From the NCBI GenBank assembly GCA_020637855.1, contig JACKJR010000002.1:1-64000 (forward strand): a stretch of 64,000 nucleotides of DNA, written 5' to 3'. The notes under the pieces were generated by a model that was given only the letters and a program-made list of their open reading frames with translations, was not told the DNA's origin and did no database searches. Both the position numbers and the translations under genes were made by a program. Positions 54,491 through 64,000 of the stretch are shown piece after piece. Position 1 is the first letter of the stretch; each line of letters opens with the position of its first letter. Origin of the DNA: Rhodobiaceae bacterium (GTDB lineage: Bacteria; Pseudomonadota; Alphaproteobacteria; Rhizobiales; Tepidamorphaceae).

Positions 54491-56131
54491 TCAGGCCTCC
54501 GGCGTTTCGCGAACCTTGGCTTCCGCGATTTCCATGACGGCGGGATAGTCGAGCTTGCCGGTTGCCATAACCGGGAGCTCCCCGACCCGCACGATACGGC
54601 GCGGAATCATGATCTCGCCGAAGCCTCGTTTCTGGAAGAAGGCCACGAGTTCCTCGCGCCCGGCATCCATGTTGTCGGTCACCAGCACCAGTTCCTCGCC
54701 CTTCTTGGGATGCCGGATTGCAACAACCGCATGAACGTTGTCGGGCCACAGAGCTGAAATGCGCGCTTCCGAACCGGCCAGCGACACCATCTCGCCGGCG
54801 ATCTTGGCGAAACGCTTCGCCCGCCCCCGGATGGTGATGAACCAGTCCTCATCGATGGAGACAATGTCGCCGGTATCGTGCCAGCCGCCTTCCGGCGGCT
54901 TGAGGACGCCGGGCGCATCGACGGTAAGGTAACCGGCCATGACGTTGGGACCACGCACAACCAGCCGGCCGGCGTCGGCAAGTCCGGGCACAGGATCGAT
55001 GCGAACATCGATCCCCGGCATCGGGCGTCCTACCGAGCCGTCCTTGCGGAATTCCAGTGTGTTCGCGGCAATGGCGGGAGACGCTTCCGACGCGCCATAC
55101 CCTTCGACCAGAGGAAAATCGAATTTCTCCTCGTAATAAGCACGTGTGCTTTCGCGAATCTTCTCCGCGCCCAGGAATCCGACCCGCACGGAAGAGAAAT
55201 CCTCCTTGCGCGCCACCCTGCCCCAGCCCATCGCGAAAGTGTCGGTGCCGACAAGGATCGTCGCCGTGAACTTTCTGACCAGCGGCGGAATCTGCTTGTA
55301 GTGCAACGGCGAGGGATAAAGGAAAACCGGGATGCCCGCCAACATCGGCGCGATCATGCCGCAGGTCATCCCGAAGGAATGAAACACCGGCAGCGCGCTG
55401 AACAGCCGGTCAGGAGGCCCGAGACCGACATAGGACAGGAACTGGTCGCAATTGGACAGGATGTTGCGGTGGGTCAGCACGACCCCCTTGGGAACGCCTT
55501 CCGTGCCGGAGGTGAAGATCACCGCGGCAGCATCGTCGGGATCGGGCTTGTGCATCCGGCAGAACAGACGCGCGAAGGTTGCCCGCACGGCGCCCTTCAG
55601 CTTGTCCATGGCCGTAAGCGTTTCGCGCAATTCGTCGATATAGACGATGCGGGCATCCTCCTCGAGCGCCTCGATCAGCGGTTCCAGCCCGGCCTTTTCA
55701 ACGAAGCGCCGCGACGTCAGGATCAGATCGACCTCGGCGGCATGAACGCAGGCCCGTGTGCTGGTGATACCGGTCGAGAAATTCAGCATCGCCGGAACCC
55801 GTCCGAATGCCTGCAGCGCGAAATAGGTGACCGCGCCCCCGACCGCCGTCGGCAGCAACACGCCAACCCGCTCCCCTTTCAGCGTGATACGGGCAAAACG
55901 CCCGCCAAGCACAAGCGCGCCGAGGATCAGCCGCTTGTAGGAAATAGCCAGGGTCTCGGCATCCGCCGCGATCGCGGTATTGGAACCATACTTGCCTGCC
56001 GCGACGACCAGCGCCTCGAATAGCGGCATTGCTGAAAAACCCGGATGCGGCAACGGCCCGTTCGGGATCGCGTGAACCGAACCGTCCGGCGCAATCAGCG
56101 TTTCGTCTGCATGCCCGGAACTGGCATCCAT
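54491..56131 (-). CDS. AMP-dependent acyl-CoA synthetase
   Basis: 546 residues from the ATG at 56131. AMP-binding core AAVIFTSGTEGVPKGVVLTHRNILSN, YGASEASPAIAANT, DTGDIVSIDEDWFITIRGRAKRF and a final MATGKLDY with catalytic Lys. Resembles the ligase half of bifunctional acyltransferase/acyl-ACP synthetases; the acyltransferase half is absent, so it may work alone or with a separate partner. Confidence 0.85.
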   Translation of the reverse strand: MDASSGHADETLIAPDGSVHAIPNGPLPHPGFSAMPLFEALVVAAGKYGSNTAIAADAETLAISYKRLILGALVLGGRFARITLKGERVGVLLPTAVGGAVTYFALQAFGRVPAMLNFSTGITSTRACVHAAEVDLILTSRRFVEKAGLEPLIEALEEDARIVYIDELRETLTAMDKLKGAVRATFARLFCRMHKPDPDDAAAVIFTSGTEGVPKGVVLTHRNILSNCDQFLSYVGLGPPDRLFSALPVFHSFGMTCGMIAPMLAGIPVFLYPSPLHYKQIPPLVRKFTATILVGTDTFAMGWGRVARKEDFSSVRVGFLGAEKIRESTRAYYEEKFDFPLVEGYGASEASPAIAANTLEFRKDGSVGRPMPGIDVRIDPVPGLADAGRLVVRGPNVMAGYLTVDAPGVLKPPEGGWHDTGDIVSIDEDWFITIRGRAKRFAKIAGEMVSLAGSEARISALWPDNVHAVVAIRHPKKGEELVLVTDNMDAGREELVAFFQKRGFGEIMIPRRIVRVGELPVMATGKLDYPAVMEIAEAKVRETPEA

Positions 56132-56344
56132 CGCGCTTCCCCTCTGGCGGCAGGTCTGCCGCACGCACAACACGCGGGAACCTGCTCTTGGCCACAATCC
56201 TAGCCGGATCGGGCAGTGCTTGGAAACATTCCAGAAGTGAATTGGTGTGGTCTCGACGGATAACCTCGAACATGGTGCATCAAAACGCCCGCCCGGACGC
56301 ACGCGCAAAAGCGCGTTACCGCCAAAAACCCGAATGGGTTTAGA

Positions 56345-56362
56345 CTAGGGTCAGGACCCTAG
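56345..56362. repeat. Perfect inverted repeat at yjdM stop
   Basis: CTAGGGTC-AG-GACCCTAG (56,345-56,362) overlaps the yjdM stop codon. Arms of eight with a two-base centre; may be a weak terminator for yjdM or a protein site. Confidence 0.45.
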
Positions 56363-56694
56363 ATTTTCCGCACGAATTCCGACTTCAGCTTCATGGCGCC
56401 GAAGCCATCGATCTTGCAGTCGATGTCGTGGTCGCCGTCCACCAACCGGATGTTCTTCACCTTGGTGCCGACCTTGAGCACCTGGGACGACCCCTTGAGC
56501 TTGAGATCCTTGATCACCGTGACGGTGTCGCCGTCGGCCAACACATTTCCGTTCGCATCGGTATGCACGGGTTCGCCATCCGGCGCAGCCGCATCCGCCG
56601 ACCATTCATGCGCGCATTCCGGACACACCAGCAGCGCACCGTCTTCATAGGTGTACGCGGAAGAACACTTGGGGCAGGCAGGCAACGCGCTCAT
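56359..56694 (-). CDS. yjdM: YjdM/PhnA-family zinc-ribbon protein
   Basis: 111 residues from the ATG at 56694. [25 protein letters not shown] is a zinc ribbon; the C-terminal half ([34 protein letters not shown]) is the KOW-like YjdM domain. Historic name alkylphosphonate utilisation operon protein; true role unknown. Confidence 0.88.
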   Translation of the reverse strand: MSALPACPKCSSAYTYEDGALLVCPECAHEWSADAAAPDGEPVHTDANGNVLADGDTVTVIKDLKLKGSSQVLKVGTKVKNIRLVDGDHDIDCKIDGFGAMKLKSEFVRKI

Positions 56695-56910
56695 GAATGT
56701 ACGCCTTTCAAACTGTGAATTGGGATGAGTAGCAGCACGGCATAAACAAGAATGGCGCGCAACGCCAGAAGCGCGATAAGCACACCGGACGCAGAGGGAT
56801 TTCCATAACCACAAAAGCGGCAGATGTTCATAGTTGGCCGATGTCGCCCGAAATCCCGGCGGCCGGAACGGGCACCGCCGGCTTTCGGATAAGCGGCATC
56901 GCTAAAAAGA

Positions 56911-56997
56911 TGGTGCGGGCGGCGGGACTCGAACCCGCACAGCTTGAGAGCCGAGGGATTTTAAGTCCCTTGTGTCTACCAATTCCACCACGCCCGC
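56911..56997 (-). tRNA. tRNA-Leu (UAA)
   Basis: 87 bases with the CCA encoded. Acceptor GCGGGCG pairs with CGCCCGC, D arm GTGGAATTGGTAGAC, anticodon stem AGGGA/TCCCT with loop CTTAAAA giving anticodon TAA, a type II extra arm (CGGCTCTCAAGCTGTG) and T arm GCGGGTTCGAGTCCCGC. Confidence 0.97.
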
Positions 56998-57053
56998 ACG
57001 CCTGAGAAGAACAAGCGGTTCGCGCAGCGTACGTCAAGCTTTGATGCGCGCCC

Positions 57054-57560
57054 TCACCGCCCCACTTCGGAAATCGGCGGGCGGAAGGCGAGATCGAGAT
57101 CCCACGGGAAATAGATCCACGTGTCCTGGCTGACCTCGGTGATGAAGGTCTCGACCAGCGGGCGGCCCTTCGGCTTGGCATAGACGGTGGCGAAATGCGC
57201 GTTGGGCAGGGCTTCGCGCACCACCTGCGCCGTGCGCCCGGTATCGACGAGATCGTCGACGACCAGCAGGCCCTTGCCGCCATCAACGACAAGATTTGAG
57301 GCAACGTTCTTCAGGACCATCAATTCGCCCTGCTTCGTCTCCTCGTGGTAGGAGGCAACGCAGAAGGTTTCCACGGTGCGGATACCCAGTTCGCGCGCCA
57401 CGATCGCCGCGGGCACGAGCCCGCCGCGGGTGATCGCGACGATGCCCGTGAACGGCCCGGCCGAGTTGAGCCGCCAGGCAAGCGCCCGCGAATCCCGGTG
57501 GAACTGTTCCCACGAAACCGGGAAAATCTTATCCGGCCCCGGTTGTGCGGTGTCGCTCAT
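57054..57560 (-). CDS. gpt: Xanthine phosphoribosyltransferase
   Basis: 168 residues from the ATG at 57560. PRTase fold with [19 protein letters not shown] (PPi loop) and [20 protein letters not shown] (PRPP-binding motif). Salvages xanthine/guanine. The C-terminus [20 protein letters not shown] resembles Gpt of rhizobia. Confidence 0.93.
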   Translation of the reverse strand: MSDTAQPGPDKIFPVSWEQFHRDSRALAWRLNSAGPFTGIVAITRGGLVPAAIVARELGIRTVETFCVASYHEETKQGELMVLKNVASNLVVDGGKGLLVVDDLVDTGRTAQVVREALPNAHFATVYAKPKGRPLVETFITEVSQDTWIYFPWDLDLAFRPPISEVGR

Positions 57561-57598
57561 CTCTGCCCCTCGCCCCTTTTCTATAGAACCGGCTTGCC

Positions 57599-58345
57599 TC
57601 AAGCCTTGGCTGACACACCGGCAATCATCTTCTCAACCTCTGCCACAGCTTCATCAAGGATCGCCCTGTCACGGGCGCGAACGACGATCGAGGTGTTGAA
57701 GCCCTTGTCGCCATATCCCGGATAACTGCCCATCATGGTTTCGGGAAACCGCTTCTGCAGTTCGCCCAAGGGCTCGGCGATATCGCCCTCCTTGATCGGC
57801 CCTGAGCGGGTCTCTGATAATAGCGGTTTTCCGCCCTTAAGCGTCGGCGCGACCGCATCGAGCATCGCCTGCATGATCTTCGGCACGCCGGCCATGACGA
57901 TGACGTTGCCGATCTTGAAGCCCGGCGCGCCGCTGACCGAATTGACGATGAGTTCCCCGCCGTCGGGGATACGCGCCATTCTGAGCCGCGCCGGTGTCAG
58001 TTCCATTTCCGGATAGCGCGTCTTCATCTGCTCGACCGCGTCGTCGCGCACCTCCAGCCTGACGCCGAAGGCCGCCGCCACGCAGTCGGCGGTAATGTCG
58101 TCATGGGTCGGACCGATGCCACCGGTGGTAAAGACGTAAGCGTAGCGCTCGCGCAGCGCGTTTATGGCCGCGACAATCTCCGGCTCGTCATCGGGAACGA
58201 CGCGAACCTCGCGCACATCGATGCCGATCGCCGTCAGGTATTCGGCGATGTAGCCGATGTTCTTGTCCTTGGTCCGGCCGGAGAGAATTTCATCGCCGAT
58301 AACGAGGATCGCGGCATGAACCACATCGGCGGTTGCTTCGGGCAT
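57599..58345 (-). CDS. CinA/MoaB-like molybdopterin-binding family protein
   Basis: 248 residues from the ATG at 58345. Competence/damage-inducible CinA N-terminal type: [50 protein letters not shown] and [12 protein letters not shown]. The C-terminal amidase domain of full CinA is missing, so it resembles stand-alone alphaproteobacterial copies. It lies 38 bases before gpt on the same strand and is divergent from sfsA. Confidence 0.88.
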   Translation of the reverse strand: MPEATADVVHAAILVIGDEILSGRTKDKNIGYIAEYLTAIGIDVREVRVVPDDEPEIVAAINALRERYAYVFTTGGIGPTHDDITADCVAAAFGVRLEVRDDAVEQMKTRYPEMELTPARLRMARIPDGGELIVNSVSGAPGFKIGNVIVMAGVPKIMQAMLDAVAPTLKGGKPLLSETRSGPIKEGDIAEPLGELQKRFPETMMGSYPGYGDKGFNTSIVVRARDRAILDEAVAEVEKMIAGVSAKA

Positions 58346-58469
58346 GGGCGGACTCCGGTTTTGCGGGCTGAATGATAGACCCCACGCACAGCAGGTGCGC
58401 AAGGCTTGCGTGGATAAACGCTCCGCAAAACTTGCGAAGTCCTGCCCCCCGGGGCAAACCGGCACCATC

Positions 58470-59183
58470 ATGCAATTCGAAAAGCCCCTGATCTCCGGCC
58501 GCCTCGTCAAACGCTACAAGCGATTTCTCGCCGACATCACACTTGAGAGCGGAGAGATGATCACCGCCCATTGCGCCAATCCCGGCGCCATGACCGGACT
58601 TGCCGATCCCGGCATTCCGGTCCGTCTGTCGCTCAGCGACGACCCGAAACGCAAACTGAAATACAGCCTGGAAATGGTCGAGGTCGACGCTGGCCGCGGA
58701 CCATCTTGGGTGGGCATCAACACCGCCCATCCCAACCGGCTGGTCGAGGCAGCGATCACTGACGGCACGATTGCAGAGCTTGCCGGATATGCGGGCCTGC
58801 GCCGCGAAGTGCGCTACGGCAGCCGCAACAGCCGCATCGACATGTTGCTGGAAGATGAGAGCCGCCCGCCCTGCTACGTCGAGGTGAAGAACGTCCATCT
58901 GGTGCGCGAGCCGGGGCTGGCCGAGTTCCCGGACTCTGTGACAACGCGTGGCGCAAAGCACCTGAATGAACTTGCCGACATGGCAACCGAAGGCGCCCGC
59001 GCGGTCATGGTCTATCTCGTCCAGCGGGCCGACTGCGGCCGCTTCACGCTCGCAGCCGACATCGATCCGGCCTACGCAGAAGCGTTCAAAGAAGCGCGCA
59101 AGGCCGGCATCGAGGCGATCTGCTATGCTTGCGACGTGTCGCCGGAATCGATCTTGATTTCAGCACCGCTGGAAATCATCTAG
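58470..59183 (+). CDS. sfsA: SfsA, DNA/RNA nuclease family protein
   Basis: 237 residues from the ATG at 58470. LSLSDDPKRKLKYSLEMVEVDAGRGPSWVGINTAHPNRLVEAA and PCYVEVKNVHLVREPGLAEFPDSVTTRGAKHLNEL contain the PD-(D/E)xK-like acidic/Lys set (EVK) of the SfsA family. Named sugar fermentation stimulation protein; the biochemical role is not settled. Confidence 0.93.
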   Translation: MQFEKPLISGRLVKRYKRFLADITLESGEMITAHCANPGAMTGLADPGIPVRLSLSDDPKRKLKYSLEMVEVDAGRGPSWVGINTAHPNRLVEAAITDGTIAELAGYAGLRREVRYGSRNSRIDMLLEDESRPPCYVEVKNVHLVREPGLAEFPDSVTTRGAKHLNELADMATEGARAVMVYLVQRADCGRFTLAADIDPAYAEAFKEARKAGIEAICYACDVSPESILISAPLEII

Positions 59184-59267
59184 GAACGAGCTACGCACCA
59201 CTCTTTGCCGGAAGCGTCGCAATCGCCTACATTCAGGGCAAAGCATTCGTTTGAACAGGACGAACTC

Positions 59268-60089
59268 ATGACCTTTGTCGATGCCGCCGATGTTCCGGTC
59301 CGCAATACAGGCGTAATCAAGCTGCACGGAGCCGAAGGCTTCGAGGGCATGCGCAAGGCAGGCCGTCTGGCCGCAGAAGCGCTCGACCTCATGGTTGAGC
59401 ATGTGCGCCCCGGCGTGACGACAGCGCATCTCGACGATGTCGCCTTCGAATTCGCCATGGACAACGGCGCCTACCCAGCCCCGCTCAATTACCGGGGCTT
59501 CCCGAAATCCATCTGCACCTCGCTCAACCACGTCGTGTGCCACGGCATTCCCGGCGACAAGCCGATGCGCGAGGGCGACATCATCAACATCGACATCACG
59601 CTCGTGGTCGACGGCTGGCACGGCGATTCAAGCCGCATGTATCCGGTCGGGCCGATTTCGCGGCGTGCCGAACGGCTGATCGACATCACCTATGAATCGC
59701 TGCTGCGCGGCATCGATGCGGTGCGTCCCGGCGCAACGACGGGAGATATCGGCGCGGCGATCCAGACATTCGCAGAAGCCGAACGCTGTAGCGTCGTACG
59801 CGATTTCTGCGGCCATGGTCTTGGCCGCCTGTTCCATGACTCGCCCAACATCCTGCATTACGGCTCCGCCGGCGAAGGTGCGCCCCTCAAGGCCGGCATG
59901 TTCTTCACCATCGAGCCAATGATCAATCTCGGCCGCCCGCATGTGAAGGTGCTCGCAGACGGCTGGACGGCGGTAACGCGCGACCGCTCGCTGTCGGCCC
60001 AGTTCGAACACACCGTTGGCGTGACCGAGGATGGCGTCGAGATATTCACCCTCTCGCCTGCAGGCTTCAACAAGCCGCCATACGTCTGA
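59268..60089 (+). CDS. map: Methionine aminopeptidase
   Basis: 273 residues from the ATG at 59268. Metal ligands are visible: [19 protein letters not shown] (Asp, Asp), [15 protein letters not shown] (His), FFTIEPMI (Glu) and [14 protein letters not shown] (Glu). Removes initiator Met. Full-length type I enzyme. Confidence 0.97.
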   Translation: MTFVDAADVPVRNTGVIKLHGAEGFEGMRKAGRLAAEALDLMVEHVRPGVTTAHLDDVAFEFAMDNGAYPAPLNYRGFPKSICTSLNHVVCHGIPGDKPMREGDIINIDITLVVDGWHGDSSRMYPVGPISRRAERLIDITYESLLRGIDAVRPGATTGDIGAAIQTFAEAERCSVVRDFCGHGLGRLFHDSPNILHYGSAGEGAPLKAGMFFTIEPMINLGRPHVKVLADGWTAVTRDRSLSAQFEHTVGVTEDGVEIFTLSPAGFNKPPYV

Positions 60090-60100
60090 GTTCATCGCCG

Positions 60101-60802
60101 ATGAGCGGCATGAACGAACGCCCGCAGCAGCTTCCCCATTATCACGGTCACCGCGAACGCCTGCGCGAGCGTTTCCGCAAAGGCGGGCATTCGGCTCTGG
60201 CGGACTACGAGCTGATGGAACTTGTCCTGTTCATGACGATTCCGCGCGGCGACGTGAAGGAACCCGCCAAGGCTTTGATCAAGCGCTTCGGCAGCTTTGC
60301 CGAGGCCATGGCCGCACCTGCCGAGCAGCTTCGCAAGGTCGATGGGATCGGGGAAAAGGTCGCCGACAACATTGCCATCATAAAGGCCGCCGCAGACCGC
60401 ATCGCCCGCGGTGAGGTTCAGGAACGCAAGGTTCTCGATTCATGGCAGGGCGTGATCGACTATTGCCGCACTGCAATGGGGTTCGCCGACAAGGAACACT
60501 TCAGGATCCTGTTCCTCGACAAGCGCAACGCGCTGATCGCCGACGAGGTGCAGCAAACCGGCACCGTCGATCATACGCCCGTCTACCCGCGCGAAGTCAT
60601 CAAGCGCGCGCTCGAACTCTCGGCAACCGCACTTGTGCTGGTCCACAATCATCCATCCGGCGATCCGACCCCGTCGGAACCGGACATCAAGATGACCAGA
60701 ACGATAGTCGAAACCGCAGGTCCGCTTGGCATTGTTGTCCACGACCACATCATCGTCGGCCGCAAGGGGCATGTCAGTTTCCGCGGCCTCGGGCTCCTCT
60801 GA
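60101..60802 (+). CDS. radC: RadC family JAB-domain protein
   Basis: 233 residues. N-terminal helix-hairpin-helix ([19 protein letters not shown]) and JAMM core [21 protein letters not shown] with zinc His/His/Asp. Historically linked to DNA repair; enzymatic role unproven. Starts 11 bases after map. Confidence 0.93.
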   Translation: MSGMNERPQQLPHYHGHRERLRERFRKGGHSALADYELMELVLFMTIPRGDVKEPAKALIKRFGSFAEAMAAPAEQLRKVDGIGEKVADNIAIIKAAADRIARGEVQERKVLDSWQGVIDYCRTAMGFADKEHFRILFLDKRNALIADEVQQTGTVDHTPVYPREVIKRALELSATALVLVHNHPSGDPTPSEPDIKMTRTIVETAGPLGIVVHDHIIVGRKGHVSFRGLGLL

Positions 60803-60810
60803 CATAATAA

Positions 60811-60829
60811 CTGCCCAAATTTTGGGCAG
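60811..60829 (+). terminator. Stem-loop after radC
   Basis: CTGCCCAA (60,811-60,818) pairs with TTGGGCAG (60,822-60,829), three-base loop, followed by CGCGTTTCTTT. It separates radC from the ATP-grasp operon. Confidence 0.7.
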
Positions 60830-60924
60830 CGCGTTTCTTTCAGCAGAAATCTGCATTCACCCCCTTGATCAGCGCCCGTTTTCGCTATGCTATTGGCCTG
60901 TGAAGGGAAATCACGGCGGGGGAA

Positions 60925-62346
60925 ATGGGTAAAGCGGCATTCGACGAAATGAACGGGTTTGGTGGCGAACACCGTGCCGCCTACAGGCAACTGCAGGCAT
61001 GGCTTGAGGATACGCCAGTAGAACTCCTCGAACAGCGCCGCCTTGAAGCCGAAGCCCTGTTCCGCCGGTTCGGCATCACTTTTGCGGTTTACGGCCAGAA
61101 GGACGCCGAGGAACGTCTGATTCCTTTCGATCTCATCCCGCGCGTCCTGACCGCCTCGGAATGGAAAATCCTTGAGGACGGCCTGACTCAGCGCGTGCAG
61201 GCAATCAACGCGCTGATCATCGATCTCTACGGCAAGGGCGAAATCCTCAAGGCCGGCATCGTCCCTGAAGAGCTGATCTTCGCCAACGAGGCGTTCCGTC
61301 CGGAAATGATCGGCGTTGAGGTGCCAGGCGGTGTTCCGGTCCCGATCGCGGGAATTGATATCGTCCGCGTCGATGCCGAAAAGTTCTATGTGCTGGAAGA
61401 CAACGCCCGCACGCCGTCCGGCGTGTCATACATGCTCGACAACCGCGAAGCGACACACCTGCTGTTCCCGGACCTGATGGCGCGCAGCAAGGTCCGGCCC
61501 GTCGAACGCTACCCGGACGAACTTCTCGCCGTACTGGAATCCCTTGCCCCGCGCAGCGCTTCATCGGAACCCACGATCGCCGTGCTGACGCCGGGTTCCT
61601 ATAATTCCGCCTTCTACGAACACTCCTTCCTCGCCGACAAGCTCGGGGTAGAACTGGTCGAGGGCCGCGATCTCTTCGTTCGCGACGATGTGGTCTACAT
61701 GCGCACCACCCAAGGGCCCAAGCGTGTCGACGTGATTTACCGCCGCGTCGACGACGATTTCCTCGATCCCCTCGCCTTCCGGCCGGATTCGATGCTTGGC
61801 GTCCCCGGCCTGTTCTCCAGCTACCGCGCCGGCAACGTGACGCTCGCCAACGCGGTCGGTACCGGCATCGCCGACGATAAGGCGATCTACAGCTACATGC
61901 CTGAGATCGTGAAGTTCTATACCGGCGAAGAACCGATGCTGCACAACGTGCCGACCTATCGCTGCCGCGAGGAAGAGGCGCTCAAATACGTACTCGACCA
62001 TCTGCCCGAACTCGTCGTGAAGGAGGTTCACGGTTCCGGCGGCTACGGCATGCTTGTCGGCCCCGCCTCGACCAAGAAGCAGATCGCCGAGTTCGAGAAG
62101 AAGCTCAAATCCGACCCCGACAACTTCATCGCCCAGCCGACACTGGCGCTGTCGACCTGCCCGGCCTTCGTCGACGGCGAGATTGCACCGCGCCACGTGG
62201 ACCTACGTCCCTTCGTGCTGACAGGCTCGAAGGGAACCCGCATCGTGCCTGGCGGCCTCACCCGCGTTGCGATGAAAGCTGGCTCCCTGGTCGTCAATTC
62301 GAGCCAGGGCGGCGGCACTAAGGACACATGGGTCGTTGAAGATTGA
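60925..62346 (+). CDS. Circularly permuted ATP-grasp protein (type 2)
   Basis: 473 residues. DUF404/DUF407 architecture: [68 protein letters not shown] (nucleotide loop) and [26 protein letters not shown]-type tail (here [20 protein letters not shown]). Predicted to form amide bonds using ATP; substrate unknown. First of a three-gene set with the alpha-E and transglutaminase genes. Confidence 0.9.
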   Translation: [473 protein letters not shown]

Positions 62347-62366
62347 TCGTTGGGGACTGATTTCAA

Positions 62367-63314
62367 ATGATGCTCGCAAGCACAGCCAATGACCTCTTCT
62401 GGATGGCCCGCTATGTCGAACGCGCCGAAAGCATCGCGCGCACGCTCTCGGCTGCCGGACGCATCTCCGCCATTCCGCAGGTCAGCGGCGAGGAAACCAA
62501 CGAATGGTCTTCCGCGCTCGCTGCGGCAGCCCAGCTCAACGCGTTTATGGAAACCGGCAGGGAGCCGACCGAAAAAGAAGTCTTCGACTACCTTGCTTTC
62601 GACGAAAGCAACCCCTCCTCGATCAAGTCATGCCTGACGCAGGCACGTCACAACGCGCGCTCCGTCCGCCCTGCCCTCACGACAGAGACCTGGGAAGCGA
62701 TCAACACCGCATATCTCGATTTCAGGAAATACGAGAAGGCGGGCCATTCGCTGCGCGCGCATCAGGAATTTCTGCGCTGGGTGCTGGACGTATCCTTGCG
62801 TGTCAGCGGCACCGCGTTTCGCAACATGCTGCGCGACGAGCGCTACTGGTTCTCGCGTCTTGGCTTCTATATCGAGCGCGCCGACAACACCGCCCGCATC
62901 ATGGACGTGAAGTATCACGTTCTGCTTCCCGAACACTCTGAAGTCGGCGGCAGCCTCGACTATTACCAATGGTCGTCGATCCTGCGTTCTGTTTCCGCCC
63001 TGACTGCTTATCACTGGGTCTATCGTCAGGCTCTCAAACCCTGGCTCATCGCCGATCTGCTGATCCTGCGCGAGGAGATGCCGCGTTCACTGGCCAGCTG
63101 CTACCAGAACATCACCACGTTTCTGGACGAAATGGCGCGCGCCTATGGCAAGCAGGGACCGGCCCAGCGCGCCGCCCGGACGACCCACTCCCGGCTGCGC
63201 AACACGCGCACCGAGGACGTGTTCCAGAAGGGGCTGCATGAATTCCTGACCGAGTTCCTTGCCGACAACAACAAGCTCGGAGCGGTCATCGCAGAGCAGT
63301 ATAACCTTGCGTGA
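62367..63314 (+). CDS. Alpha-E domain protein (DUF403)
   Basis: 315 residues, all helical. MLASTANDLFWMARYVERAESIARTLSAAGRI, LRDERYWFSRLGFYIERADNTARIMDVKYH and AYHWVYRQALKPWLIADLLIL are the repeated alpha-E signatures with conserved Trp/Arg/Glu. It always accompanies permuted ATP-grasp proteins and is presumed their partner. Begins 20 bases after that gene. Confidence 0.92.
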   Translation: MMLASTANDLFWMARYVERAESIARTLSAAGRISAIPQVSGEETNEWSSALAAAAQLNAFMETGREPTEKEVFDYLAFDESNPSSIKSCLTQARHNARSVRPALTTETWEAINTAYLDFRKYEKAGHSLRAHQEFLRWVLDVSLRVSGTAFRNMLRDERYWFSRLGFYIERADNTARIMDVKYHVLLPEHSEVGGSLDYYQWSSILRSVSALTAYHWVYRQALKPWLIADLLILREEMPRSLASCYQNITTFLDEMARAYGKQGPAQRAARTTHSRLRNTRTEDVFQKGLHEFLTEFLADNNKLGAVIAEQYNLA

Positions 63315-63368
63315 TCGGCGCTGCCCGTTAGCATACGCCGCCATCCGATCACTGATTGAAGCTCTGCC

Positions 63369-64000
63369 ATGCATCTGAAACTGCGACACTCCACACGCTA
63401 CACCTATGACACACCTGTGCGCGGCATCATCCAGATGCTGCGGCTGACACCACGCCCGCACGATGCCCAGCACATTCTTCATTGGCGCATCGATGTCGAT
63501 CAGGACGCAACGCTGAAACCTTCAGAAGACAGTTTCGGCAACATCGTTCACACCTTCTGGGCCGAGGGTCCGCTGGAGAGCCTGACCATCACGGTCGAGG
63601 GTGAAGTCCAGACCGAAAACACAAACGGTGTCGTGCAGGGCACGCCCGAGCGGCTTCCGCTCGGTTTGTTCCTGCGCGAAACGCGCCTGACGACACCGAA
63701 CGATGCGATCCATAAGTTCGCCGGGAAAACAGCGGGCTCCAAGCCAACGCTGGATGCCCTGCATGCGCTGATGGAAGCTGTTCACAAGCGGATGAAATTC
63801 GACATCGGGGTCACATCGGTCGCGACAACTGCAGCTGAAGCCTTCAAGGCAAAGCACGGGGTCTGTCAGGATTTTGCCCATATCTTCATTGCTGCCGCCC
63901 GCTCAGCGGGAATTCCAGCGCGATATGTCAGCGGATACCTGCGCGAGGACGGCGGCCGTGAACAATACGAGGCCGGCCATGGCTGGGCGGAAGCCTGGGT
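63369..64000 (+). CDS. Transglutaminase-family protein (partial, cut by right edge)
   Basis: 210 residues before the edge. N-terminal beta domain (LKLRHSTRYTYDTPVRGIIQMLRLTPR) and transglutaminase core AFKAKHGVCQDFAHIFIAAARSAGIPARYVSGYL with catalytic Cys; the GHGWAEAW stretch at the edge starts the His region. In such clusters it may cleave or transfer the peptide made by the ATP-grasp protein. Confidence 0.92.
   Translation, partial: MHLKLRHSTRYTYDTPVRGIIQMLRLTPRPHDAQHILHWRIDVDQDATLKPSEDSFGNIVHTFWAEGPLESLTITVEGEVQTENTNGVVQGTPERLPLGLFLRETRLTTPNDAIHKFAGKTAGSKPTLDALHALMEAVHKRMKFDIGVTSVATTAAEAFKAKHGVCQDFAHIFIAAARSAGIPARYVSGYLREDGGREQYEAGHGWAEAW

Noticed and set aside
1..64000. Prophage, transposase or integrative element
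   Set aside because: I found no integrase, transposase, terminase or inverted-repeat IS ends in the reading of either strand; composition is fairly uniform except the AT-rich patch near 51 kb.

Overview
The window looks like a chromosomal segment of a GC-rich alphaproteobacterium of the order Hyphomicrobiales (Rhizobiales). This rests on gene content: a rhizobial-type hup/hyp uptake-hydrogenase cluster, a zwf-pgl-edd Entner-Doudoroff cassette, DUF2336 and PAS_5-like proteins, a BTLCP-type peptidase, and folE next to hisI. No species can be named from the sequence alone. I saw no phage, transposase, IS element, CRISPR array or rRNA. One tRNA (Leu-UAA) is present.

Positions 1-14,760 (all minus strand) hold a nearly complete hydrogen-uptake system. 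In reading order it is hupS-hupL-hupE-hupC, a UUCG-tetraloop terminator, then hupD-F-G-H-I-J-K, hypA-B-C-D-E-X, and the start of a HoxA/HupR-type response regulator cut by the left edge. Most genes overlap by 1-4 bases. Two good sigma-54 (-24/-12) elements are readable, one before hupS and one before hupD. This fits an NtrC-family activator such as the one encoded at the end of the cluster. HupS has the six-cysteine proximal-cluster pattern of O2-tolerant group 1 enzymes, and HypX supplies the aerobic CO-ligand route. hypF is not where it usually lies, between hypB and hypC.

Positions 14,900-21,110 form one minus-strand operon, zwf-pgl-edd-pgi-eda, which covers the whole Entner-Doudoroff route from glucose-6-phosphate plus glucose phosphate isomerase.

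Positions 21,300-38,000 are mixed. They contain a small zinc-ribbon membrane protein, a secreted protein plus an MMPL/RND exporter, an unexplained membrane-protein pair with a possible permuted NlpC/P60-like protease, and a PAS protein. A cobalamin riboswitch drives a BtuB-type receptor. NAD kinase follows, then a response-regulator/Hpt pair sharing a repeated peptide motif, a DUF2336 protein, a lytic transglycosylase, a MaoC/CoA-ester-lyase pair, flavin reductase and nitroreductase.

Positions 38,000-60,800 are mainly housekeeping: thrS, yidD, an IscU-like scaffold, folE (with a candidate folE-motif/THF-II RNA leader), hisI, a patatin, CBS, rhomboid, PAS, PilZ and BTLCP proteins, a gamma carbonic anhydrase, cysE, two alpha/beta hydrolases, a zinc-finger protein, an FAD monooxygenase, an acyl-CoA synthetase, yjdM, tRNA-Leu, gpt, a CinA-type protein, sfsA, map and radC. 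A tract of five exact 21-bp-spaced repeats lies between cysE and a hydrolase gene.

Positions 60,925-64,000 carry a circularly permuted ATP-grasp protein, an alpha-E protein and a truncated transglutaminase. This is the poorly understood predicted peptide-ligase cluster that in other bacteria often accompanies the Anbu proteasome-like peptidase. The parts I consider least explained are this cluster, the 24.8-26.0 kb membrane pair, the response-regulator/Hpt repeat motif, the 21-bp repeat tract, and the 36.5-kb palindromic repeats.
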